This document shows positions 12,034 to 22,392 of a stretch of 64,000 nucleotides of DNA, piece after piece. The position numbers and the translations under genes are program-made. The DNA comes from Orbilia blumenaviensis. Taxonomy: Eukaryota > Ascomycota > Orbiliomycetes > Orbiliales > Orbiliaceae. Location of the stretch: contig JAVHNS010000006.1 in assembly GCA_036872755.1 (NCBI GenBank), positions 62,001 through 126,000 on the forward strand, written 5' to 3'. Numbering within the stretch: position 1 is the stretch's first letter; each line of letters opens with the position of its first letter. The notes beneath the pieces are model-generated. The model did not search any database, had not been told where the DNA came from, and saw nothing but the letters and a program-made list of their open reading frames with translations.

Positions 12034-12639
12034 TTATTCGGAGTAAGACATGCCGAATTCCTCTCGCAGACTGAAAACCTCCTTCACTTTTTCACGGTAC
12101 TTCCTTTCCACCTCCCGGTTTTCGACCTGCAAAGCATCATTCTTCTTTAATAATTCATCAACATAGTCCTCCAAATCCTTGATCCGCCGCCGATGTAGTT
12201 CCGTCACGCCCCCAGCGCCAGCGGCGTTAGTACCATTTCCAACTAAGGATCTTGGTGACCGGGAATCATCGTGACGAGGTGACCTTCGGGCTGGTGCCAT
12301 TTCTGTATGCGTTCGTGGAGGGGTGTTCGAAATTGTCCTTGTTTGCTTAGCGACCCTGGGTGGTTGGACCTTTGATGGCTCTTGTTGGTGTCTTATATTA
12401 AGTATATTTACTCGACTATGTGGCTTCGTCCGTCTTTCCGCAAGAGACGGAGTTGCTGGCGCGGAAGAAGGAGTCGAAACTGAAAGGGACGGTGAATGAT
12501 TCTTCGAATTTGTCGCTCTTGGGGATGTCCGTAGTTGATATTTGCACTTCCTCAGGTGTTTGTTTAAGGTGTCAGATCTGGAAAACTCAGAATCGCAACG
12601 GTCGCAAGTGAAAATTTTCACTTGATGCTCCTGTGACAT
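12034..12639 (-). CDS. Single C2HC zinc-finger protein with C-terminal coiled coil
   Basis: One exon of 201 residues starting at ATG 12639. Near the N-terminus is one finger, FTCDRCDSEF...LNKHLRKC, of the form C-x2-C-x12-H-x3-C, typical of single-finger fungal proteins in which Cys replaces the last His. The middle is a basic, Ser/Pro/Thr-rich and probably disordered stretch (about residues 35-140). The last 55 residues (ELHRRRIKDLEDYVDELLKK onward) form a strongly charged heptad coiled coil. The layout, finger first and coiled coil last, is the same as in the gene at 9-10 kb, although the sequences are otherwise little alike. A single finger is rarely enough for specific DNA binding, so dimerisation through the coil is a reasonable inference. 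Confidence 0.75.
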   Translation of the reverse strand: MSQEHQVKIFTCDRCDSEFSRSDTLNKHLRKCKYQLRTSPRATNSKNHSPSLSVSTPSSAPATPSLAERRTKPHSRVNILNIRHQQEPSKVQPPRVAKQTRTISNTPPRTHTEMAPARRSPRHDDSRSPRSLVGNGTNAAGAGGVTELHRRRIKDLEDYVDELLKKNDALQVENREVERKYREKVKEVFSLREEFGMSYSE

Positions 12640-13326
12640 TTGATCACCGTATTTCTTAATATTGTGAAAAAGAACTGGAGGATTGCAGGCGCTACAGGTA
12701 TGTGTTGGATGTTTTGGTGATCTTCGCTTTTGCTTTCGCTGATGCGCTTGTGTTGGGTTATGATGTGTATTTGGTTGGGTGGTTAAAGGATTGCTATCCG
12801 AGCCTAAATACTACCCATATAAGCTCAGACACTAGTATCAATTATACAAGCGCATTCGCAATCCCGCCCGATGAAGAGAATGAATAATTTTGTATTGACT
12901 TGGAACAAACCGAGTCTAAGACCGCGGTGGCCGAATTACGTACCTAGACCCGAAAACTCTGACCGGAGGGGGTCGCTGGAGCTCTCGTCCGCGTTTTGGT
13001 ACGGTTCAGAATTTATGAAATTTTGAAAGGCGATTTCAATTTGCTCCTCCTCATTGGCACCACTGTATACAGGACCTAAGATACCATTTTTCCAAAGATT
13101 AGCTTTTTTACATCAATTTACCGGACTCAGCAGGACTATTATAACTGAACGACAACAACATCGCGTGCGGGACGCTACCAGTACTAGGTTCTCCTGCGCT
13201 ATCTTCATAGCTACCAAAAGTTTCGCGGGGTTGATCAAAATGCGAATTCATTGCAGCATGTAGAATTCAGACTGATGGGTTGAGGTTGGTATCTTGAAGT
13301 GAGAGTGGAACTGAGGGATGGGTAAA

Positions 13327-13375
13327 CCCCCTCCCCCCCCACCCCCCTTCCGGGAAAAAAAAAAAAAAAAAAAAA
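13327..13375. repeat. Homopolymer pair: C-rich tract followed by A21
   Basis: A cytosine-rich run (13327..13348, broken by single T and A) is followed after seven bases by 21 consecutive adenines (13355..13375). The A-run next to non-coding DNA could be the tail of a retroposed copy, but no coding remnant lies directly upstream; simple slippage is as likely. Confidence 0.9.
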
Positions 13376-15719
13376 GGATTGTCGCAGGGGCTCGAAAGGG
13401 TATTTCGACGATGCCCGCAGTAAACCTTCCTCAATTTGGGTCGCTGAAAGGGAATTAAGGTGATGACATCCAGCTGTAGAGGGGAAAAAAAAGAGAAAAC
13501 GAATGAGCAGTCTGGCTATGGTACCGCCGGCGCCGTTTTAAGCGACAGCTGAAGGCATCAATCCCTCATTGCATCGCCATCACATCCGGTTATGGGGTTG
13601 CGACAATATCATGCAGGCCGACGCAGATTTGGTGCCTTGTGGATACCACAACACCTACTAGCCCTCGATAACGCCCTTGCAGTCGGTCTGGTGGTTATTC
13701 CCGGTAACCTTACAAAGCAAGGCGCAGTCTCTTGCTCTAAAATGATCCAGAGAAAAACGCATGCATATCTTGGAGGCCGGAACCACATGTGGGCGGGGCC
13801 TTCAGAGTGATAGAAATCGAGGGCTGAACGAGCTGATGGGTGTATATATCAACACCTGAGTGTTGGAAAGTCAAGGAATCCTTCGATCCGATGGGCGAGG
13901 CGGCGGCGTTTGGAGACCCGATTTAGCAAATATCCATCCCCAGATAGAAGAATGAAGAGACTCTCCAGTCATGAGGCCCCGCGGTCCGTGCCCAACAACC
14001 TGCAGAAAGCTAAGAAAAAAAAAAATTTTTCATATAAGAGGATACAGCATTGGGTAGGTGGATGATATCGCCAATTAATGCAAGATGAAAATATGGGATA
14101 GCCGCCTCTTGTGAGTATGACAAAAGACTTGAATTCCCTACATAACATACCTCTTGTAATGCGAGTACTTCTATAGTTGTATACCAGATGGATGCTGCAA
14201 TAGGAACCGGTCTCAGATTACCAGCGATATTGACTCAAAGCTTTCCAGGCCTGAACCTTGCGGTTTCATCAGCGGGCAATATTAGCATTCATTGGACGTA
14301 GTACCCAAGATTCGAATTCAATATCTGAAAGTATTATACTCCTAGTCACGGGCTTCAAAGCTTTCCAACTAACCGGTCTGACACTCCCCAGCGATAGGGT
14401 ATCGATAATGGTCAGTGAAGGGTTGGCTAAAAAAAATATTTGTAGCCGGCCGATGCGAAGAGATTATGAGTCCGATACCACAGATGGGATCCCAAATAAC
14501 CATATATATATAACACATCGGCGTGTTACAAGACTCATAAACGCGATAAAAAAAACCTAAAAGGCTGCCATATACTGAATATAGGAATACAGGAGGCATG
14601 GTAGTCACACAGGAAAAAGGATCATAATAACTTAAGGACCATCGGGTTCTGTTAGTATAAATGTGAGATATGCGGCGCAGCTATAGTGTAATTTAACATA
14701 TTGTATGCATCTCCCGTGAGAGCCCTAACTATGATTGGGTAAACCTCGAGCCTCGTTTGACGGCGAAGTTTAAATTTCCATTTCTATTCACTGTACTGTA
14801 TGCTAAAATGAAGGGTTCTCAGGCTTTACAAGATGCAACCCTCAAACGGGTTCAGAATGTCCCAAAAACTAGATGTATCTCGTGTTTCCCGAATAAAGAA
14901 CCGTAGTTTTTGTCCTGCGATACTTTAGGATTTAGGAATAAAATACAAGGGCCTCGCTAAAGGTAGCCTAACGAGTTTGTGGGCCACGAGGAACGGGTCT
15001 AGGTGATAGATAATACTCAGGAACATTCTAACCGAATATTTTCCTGCGTCCTGCAGGATTAGGACTAATTCAATGAAACGTTCGCGTGTCGGAGAAAAGC
15101 TGTGTCCCAAAATGTAGCTGTTAACGTTGGGTAATGCGACGTCGTCACAGCTTACATTAGTATCAAGATCGAGGATTCGATCTACGGGCGCGCGGGTGGT
15201 ACGGCATAGCAATAGATATTCCTAACTGAGCTACTTGTAAGAAACATCCGAGATTGTCCTCCCGCGCCTCAATACATCAGCCCAACAGCGAGCGACCACC
15301 TCCTGCGCTTTCCCAAGCCTTTGAGCTAGATTAGTCACGTGATCATTAAAATAACACATTGTCAACGCGTGCATTGGCTTTAGATTCCGGATTACCACCA
15401 TCCTTTGCCTTCAGCGCCGCTCTTCGAGGTAACCACCGCTGCGCTAGCAATCTACAGTTGCACAAGTGCATGCGCTATAAGATTTTTCATACGCGTGATC
15501 ACACTGCTTCTCTTCATACTTCATATGTATGCTACTTTATGCCTACTGCCCGATCCTCATGACGAGAAAAATCCAACAATCACCTCCCACGTTTCAGACG
15601 GAGTTCTTCAGCGCCGATCCGCTGCAAACCACGACCTAAAAGCTACTAATACGATAGCTGCAGGTGGATTTCTCTAGCTCTTCCAAACACTATCGTGGAT
15701 CCACCGCGTTCGATTATGT

Positions 15720-15720
<1 letters not shown>

Positions 15721-15757
<37 letters not shown>

Positions 15758-15781
15758 CCCCCCCCCCCCCCCTCTCTCTCT
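15721..15781. repeat. (CT)n / C(n) / (CT)n compound microsatellite
   Basis: Sixteen CT units, then an almost pure run of about 16 C, then five more CT units. Homopurine-homopyrimidine with mirror symmetry, so capable of forming triplex (H-DNA). Length is likely to vary between strains. Confidence 0.95.
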
Positions 15782-16422
15782 GTAGTATACGCATAGGAGG
15801 TACCACAGAGTAGCACACCGGGACAAGTGCGTGGGCCCTATAGTGCCTCCCAACTATTTTAGCTCTCGGAGCGGCGCCATTCCCATATCTTTCAAGAGAT
15901 ACCTTATTATTCCCCAGGCGGGTGCCATAGCGTGACTCTACCAAGATCACGACTCGAAGCAAAGCACCGATATACCCACGATACTCCCGAGGAAATCACG
16001 ATTCAATGCCACCTACGGGGACATCGGTCCCTTGACCACACCATTTGGATGAACAAAGTACAAGCCAGTCACACTAAAACCGAGCCCAAACAATAATATG
16101 TGAGACTGAATTATGTAGTTATTAAGTTTTTGGAGACCAATTGGATCTAAATGGCTTAGCAAGCCCTTCATATATGCTATAATGTCAAATTATAGGCCGC
16201 CATTAACCTTTCGATAAGATCTTGGTTCGTTCCCTGACACATTTGTGCAGAAAAACCATATATTCTTTAGTCCTACAAGATAATAGAAACCTGAGGTAGG
16301 GTATAAGGTGTGACCTAATACAAGGTAGTATTATTTACTCGGTAATGCATATTTGCGTTACACAACCAGGGTAATAATATATATCGCCCACTGATTTGTT
16401 ATAAGTTAAAGAAAAGGACTGA

Positions 16423-17670
16423 CTACCTGGGACTTATGATGGGGCTCGCTGTCACAGGTAGAACCCCGCCACTGCATGTGCACGTCCCACTCACACTTGC
16501 AACGGGAGGACCGTTGGTACACCAAGCCTCCGTAGTCCATGGCTGCGTCACAGTAGGTGGGGGAGGGTTCCGGACAGTTGTGACCTTGATTAAGGTCGGG
16601 ATAATCGCCCCAGTGACCAGGCTAAAAGGAATATGCCCAAGAACGCTTAAGATACTACGAGCGGCCCCAGAGTGGGTAGTAATGCTGATGATTGTGGAGT
16701 GATCGTTTTCAAAAATATCGCTCAGGACAACTTTCATGCGATAGGCCTGGGCAGAGGATGTTTCGGATGTAATCCCATTCCATTGGCCGTCGGTTTCGCT
16801 AAAAGAAGGCTCAATATTCCAATGCGGGTAGTTAGCCGCAATCCAACTCTTAGAGGACCTCCTATCACAGGTATGGATAGAGATACCCTCTCGAAGCAAC
16901 TCCTTGATCGTAGGGATAAATGGGTGTCGGGCTGCGCCTCGGTGCTCCAGACCGAAGTAGGTGATGTTGGCAGTCTCGAGGCAACGAGCAAGAGGGCTGA
17001 CGTAATAAGCGTCTGGCGCAGTTATTTTCTGAACCTCAATTTGATGTTTCCAAAAATTATGAGCTTTAACCGCTTGAGCAACGCCAAAAGACGTTAGAGA
17101 TGGGTCCTCCCAGACTGCGGTACCATTTCCTGGTAGCTCGGCCCAATAGCAGTTCCAAGCAGGAGTTCCGACAAAGCTCTCCTCAGCATTGTGGAATCCT
17201 TCAGAGTGGCGACCGATGAAGAGTAATCGATACTCAACATTCCGGCCACTGCCATGATTTAACTTATCTACGTAGCGGTTAAATCTTTGCCATTGTGTTA
17301 GTTTGGCTGAGGATTCGTCATCTGTCGGGTAATTTCGATCAATGAGGTCAAAATTAGTAGCCGTCTAGAGGATTTGGATTTTTAGCAAACGCTTCAAAAT
17401 ATCTGTTTAGCGATAGCTGAGTATAAAAGTTGAACATACGTAATCGAATGTTGAAGGGTTGGTAGAAGGGTCGTCCTGGAGGAAGAAACCAGGGACAGTC
17501 TCAAAGGTCAGGTAGGCCCTTCCTTTGTTTATGCTAATCCCGGACGCGGTTGGCGATGCGTCAGTGGCGGTAGGCTCAGAGTATGTTACAGCAGTAGTGG
17601 TCTCCTGGCCATTACTAGCGTTAAAGACCGATAAGAAGGCAATGGACCAAAAATATGCTTTGGAAGCCAT
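16423..17670 (-). CDS. Secreted histidine phosphatase (phosphoglycerate-mutase-like, PMU1-type)
   Basis: Two exons (17670..17440 and 17364..16423, 75-nt intron with GTATGT donor) encode 390 residues. The start at 17670 gives a good signal peptide, MASKAYFWSIAFLSVFNASN; an upstream extension would begin with TTG and lose it. The catalytic motif is FIGRHSEGFHN with Arg129-His130; the usual RHG glycine is Ser here. Other family signatures are SPLARCLET, HTCDRRSSKSWI and the second catalytic His308 in ITTHSGAARS. These match the fungal PMU1-like branch of the histidine phosphatase superfamily, which forms a phosphohistidine intermediate and removes phosphate from small molecules. A Pro-rich, Cys-containing tail of about 55 residues follows the domain, without a clear GPI signal. 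Extracellular phosphomonoesterase activity is likely; the natural substrate is unknown. Confidence 0.88.
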
Positions 17671-19277
17671 GTTAACTAGACTCTTCGGCGGGGTGATGGC
17701 TGAGTTCCAAGAATTCAGCGGCAATTGAAGCCCGTCTCGAACTATGAAGGCGGCGGTCCCCTTTATACATTTCCCAAACGCATCCATTTCCAACCAAGTA
17801 GGTAATAGAGTTTAAGCTCTTGAGGTTTTGTATTATCTATCCCGACGTCGGATATCTGTCGGTCGGTGGATCTATGCATGCATGCAATAACGAGAGTTAT
17901 AGAGATGTGCGACCTGACAATCAGTTGTAATTGCATCTGCGCCAATAGCACGCGCCACGTGCTGGGCATGCTTGTGCCCTCGCTTGGTTTGTTCCGGGCT
18001 TTTTTTGCTGCCTGATGGAGGATCAGGAAGGTCTGCTTCTCTGGAAGGCCATCAAGCCCAAACTGGAAAAAGGGCCGGGGAAAACAACTCCACCTTTCGA
18101 AACTTTCGGATCAATATTCCTGTCGATGTAATGGCCTAGCTAATTACGCCGGATAGATCAAGCCCAAGCAAAGCTTGAATAAAACTAAGAACCCAGTTTG
18201 TCCGAATTACAGAAGACTGCGTCGAGCTATATTTGCATGCATACATGGCGCCTGTATTTCTGAGCGGGATGAACTTGTTCCTCGAAAACGGCTGCCAATC
18301 GAGATCCTATGCAACACGATGCGACATCTGTCAAGAAAAAACCCGAAAACCCGAAAACACTCTGATTAGGCGGGCAATATGAAGCAGAATATATTAATAG
18401 AGAGCCCTCATCAATGTCTCGGGCGATCGCAACAATATTCACACTATGCCACACATATATATACACGGGTTCGCTAGACGCAGCTGGCAGGCCAGAATGC
18501 AAGTGTCAAGACTCGAATACAACAATATAAGCTAATGACGTCACCACAAAAATATATTTATAATATTTATCAATCCCGCCGATGTCGATTGTCATGAGCT
18601 AGTATCTAGTCCGCACCGATATATTCACGTAATGTAAGATCCTCTCTTTGTTTCCCCCCCCATGTCCGGACTTGCCCTCAAAAGTCAAGTGTACGTTGTA
18701 CCGTACAGCTTTAGCCCGTAACATCTACGACCATGTGAATTGAATGTGAAGTGAAGTGAATCGGCTCAGATAACCCAGCCCCCCGGGTGGCGACTGAAGA
18801 GCGCTGGTTGTTCTACCTTGTTACCTCGTTTCTATTGAGAATAATGGTAATTACTTCAATACTTGGCATCATTGACAGATTATGGACGCGAAATTACGAA
18901 CCAATGGGCGCCCCGCAACCCAGTACGATACCCCATGACCCGGATAGCAGTCCAGTAACGAGACTGTTAGCCAATAAATATTTAGAAAATCCAACAGTGT
19001 AGCCTTCGCCTGAGCTTCCATAGCGCCCCGACATTCATAATGTATATATTAATATTAAGCTCAAATTAAAACCCCGAAACGTAGAGGGCTCTGAAAACGT
19101 GAGGAGCTATCCCCCACCAAAAAAGCATGTTCACACACGCTTCCTTGCCTCATCGAGATATCAGGGTACAATAAACAATCTCGCTCATCAATATCCTACA
19201 CGCTGCTCAACTAGATTAGGGGTTCCAACTCACTAGAAACATAGCGACACCGACAAACGAAAACATCCAAAATTTAA
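17671..19277. other. Intergenic spacer, nothing recognisable
   Basis: Upstream region of the histidine phosphatase and downstream region of the first kelch gene. No open frame with support. Confidence 0.5.
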
Positions 19278-21366
19278 TTAGGTCGGATGAGGTAGTTGTT
19301 TCCTGGTGTCATCCTTTTGCTGAGGAGGTTTGATAATATCCTCAGCCGGTAACTCCATCGGCGGCGGCTTTACTTCCTGACCTGGGACCTCTATTATTTG
19401 GCCCTGGCTTGGTAATACGCTTCCATATGGAACTGGCATTCCAGCTCTGGGGGAATACGTGTTACCAGTCCGACTATTCGATTCCGCAATCTCAAACGCA
19501 CCATTAATAGCGTCCTTCCTTGGGTCGATGCCTGGCGGCAGAATCGGGACTGGTTGATTCTTCCGCTTTCTGAAGAACAAAAACAACAGCACGAGCCCAG
19601 CAATAACAGCTACTCCTCCAATGGTCCCCCCAGCAATTGCACCAGCATTTAGGCTCGGTTGCGGAACGGGGGCAGGTTCCGAGGGCAGCGTTGGCGTTGT
19701 AAGCGTAAACAAGGCAGTCATCTCTGGGTCCGAATATCCTCCAGGAGGCACTGTAACCGTTGCGAAACCTGACGAACTAGACCAAATTCCATCGAAGTCA
19801 GCATGTGTACCCCTTAGATATCTTCCAATACAATCAATTGGCGCAAAACTACATACTTTCCACCGATATCACTAACCACAGCAGCAGGTACGCTATATGC
19901 CTCCCTGTCATTACTATCGTAGCTGTCCAACCACTCGCGAGTGTTGAGGTTATAAAGAAATAAAGCGTTGCCATTAGTATCGCAATTCCTACTATCCCCA
20001 CCGTCCCAATTTCGACCGCCAAAGACGGCCAGTACGTGGTTGTTAATAATATCACAGCTTGCTTGGAGACGGGGTCCGGGACCAGGTGCCAGGATCGGGG
20101 AGCTCGCTTGTATGCGACTCCATGTAAACGAAGGGAGACTCAATGCCCAGATATCCGTGTACTGTGGTGGCCCTGACGGAGGTAGTCCGGAATAAATCAA
20201 TATCTGGTGGCTAGAGTTGTCGGGTGCTGATACCATTGTCGAACAGAAAGATACGCGAGCTCCAGGGTTACCGCCGTTTGTATCTTGCCGATACCATTTA
20301 TCATTCGCTATATCGTGAACAAAAATCGTTGTCATCGATAACTATAGGAACAAGGCGTTAGTCCCATAGGCTCCGTCTGCATAGCGAACCAGTGTCTTCG
20401 AGGGAGACTAACAGGTGTTCCGTTTAAACGACCCCCGAATATTATCGAAAGAGTGCGGTCATCAGTTGTTCGATATAGAATTCCGGCACCTTGCCCATCC
20501 ATCCTCCCATATGGGATGGACCTATTCGTCCAAACCAAAGTATCGGCATCATATGTCAAGGCGCCGTCCGTGAAGGTGTTTGGACCTATCGTAGTTATCC
20601 AACCCCCGTATATATAACCTTTCCTAGCTCTATCGTCATAAAAAGATCTCCGACTGACCGCAGCACCAGTTTGGCCATTGAAAGGTGTATCAATTTCTCT
20701 CCAAAGTCCCAGACTGGAATTCGCAGGATTATATGGCGCAGTCCATGATTTCCCCCGCACAGCCACAGTATGCTGGTCCGGAATTTTATAAATATCACCT
20801 TCGAGAGTTGCAGCGCCTTGAGAATAGAATATTGAACTTGTCTGGGAATCAAACCAAAAGACGGGATTTTGCACGACAGGGACCTTCGGGGGATATATGG
20901 ATGGAGGCAAAATATCTGTCGAGTTTCTCAAGCTGTCAAGCTCAAAAGATGTTTGCAGGTCGACAATGCGAAACCAAGGGCCTATGTTGTATTTCTAATT
21001 AATACCTGGCGTGTTCTGGCCGCTATATGATAGCGTCGAGAGGATAGAAGGAATAGTCAGTCTGAGCGCCCACATACCTGCACTAACAGTTCTATTTGGC
21101 GTTCGAATATAATATCCACCTGTGATGAAGAGCTTCTCCCCAAGAAGTAAGGCTGGAAAGAGGGAAGGAAAGAAAGAAGGAAAGAAGGAAAAATTAGCGG
21201 CTGGTCAGATCCATGGAGGGAAAGCCTCAGATGTGTTGGGAAGGAAACCACCAACAACAACAACGACGCAACGGTGCGGTGTGGTTCATGATCACGTACT
21301 CTGTTGGCCTGAGAGCGCACAATATGTCGAAAACGGGTCGCCTCTATAAGGTGAATCTTCCGCCAT
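19278..21366 (-). CDS. Kelch-repeat protein with single C-terminal membrane segment (copy A)
   Basis: Five exons (21366..21300, 21152..21078, 20981..20413, 20341..19857, 19776..19278) give 564 residues; introns of 147, 96, 71 and 80 nt have GTACGT, GTATGT, GTTAGT and GTATGT donors. Kelch blades are marked by GEKLFITGGYYIR, GYIYGG, LSIIFGGR, QILIYSGL and VLAVFGGRNWDGG, with the conserved W residues between (WYRQ, WSRI, WLDSY). After the propeller comes a Pro/Ser stalk and a glycine-rich transmembrane segment at about 446-467 (GAIAGGTIGGVAVIAGLVLL) followed by RKRK and a cytoplasmic tail of about 97 residues rich in Pro. No signal peptide is seen in the first exon (MAEDSPYRGDPF), so an upstream exon may be missing or the anchor is inserted from the tail. 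It is paralogous to the gene at 59.6-61.8 kb and lies directly downstream of Argonaute on the same strand. Function unknown. Confidence 0.85.
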
Positions 21367-22392
21367 TTGTGCGATTGCGGGATATATTGAGCGGCCGTGA
21401 TTAGGTATTTAATTATAATTAGAGATTTTGAGAGCGCATACAATCGATGCTATCAGAAAGGAGGTTGGATTGGAAAGTAGCTTAAGCTATGACTGCTCAT
21501 GATCGGTCTTGTTAGTTATCTGGTCTCGCACATAATTGTTTTTGTGATCGATCGATTGGCTATTATTATGATCAGACCGGGCTTAGGACGGCGGATGGTG
21601 GGAAAATTCTCGCCAAGGTCAGGAACCCATTCCTCGTCCCAGTCTGGAATACCGAGTGTCTTAGCGTGTGACAGTGCATCTACAGAGTACAAGGCACCGA
21701 CTGGCTAGCAGGGTATGGTGGGTAGGTCGTTTGGACTTTTAGCCAATCTTCTACATATACCGGGAGCCATGCATGCATGGCATTCATAAGATCTGTCGGA
21801 ACTAAATTTACAATCCTTGAATTCCCCACTATCTATAACTACATGTACGATAGCCAATGGAGGGAAGTCTCACCTCCACCCAATTGCCGGGACGTATGCC
21901 TTCATTTAGTTAGGCATTGGTGTTGACGGCGTGCAACCATTTGTAAGCACTGTCAGACGGACGCCCCCGCATAACATTTTGAATTACTCTTGCTGACATG
22001 ATATCATGATATCACATGCATATAGCTCTTACTAGTTATAAGTACTTATCCAATTATGATTACATACTCCTTCTTAGCAGTTTGCGGTTTGCTTTGTAAC
22101 ACATTTGACCAACCCTTGCAAGTCTCCCGCTCCAGGCTAATATTCCCACGGAGCACTCTCCCTGTCGAATGTCAGTCCAATTGCCGTCTTGTAGCTAAAA
22201 CCCAATAGCATCGATCCCTACATGGCCGATGAGCGCTTCATCAACTTCCTACGCATGCATTTCGCTCCCGCACCCAGTCAACCCAACACAAGTTAATTTG
22301 TTGTATCCTCGACTTTCCTGCTCTTAACCTTCTTACTACCATGGTACCAGCTACCAGCCAGTTTCAATATGCCTCTATTGGTCCTTTTAGAT
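21367..22392. other. Spacer between Argonaute and kelch copy A, with two 16-bp palindromes
   Basis: Non-coding. Holds perfect palindromes at 21766..21781 (GCCATGCATGCATGGC) and 21999..22014 (TGATATCATGATATCA). It should contain the promoter of the kelch gene. Confidence 0.55.

Larger units (their letters stand above)
12640..16422. other. 3.8-kb spacer with simple repeats, no gene seen
   Basis: Only short scattered open frames. It contains the C-rich/poly-A tract at 13327..13375 and the CT/C microsatellite at 15721..15781, both listed separately. Confidence 0.5.

Noticed and set aside
13355..13375. A21 run as the poly-A tail of a processed retrocopy
   Set aside because: No coding remnant or target-site duplication could be seen on either side.
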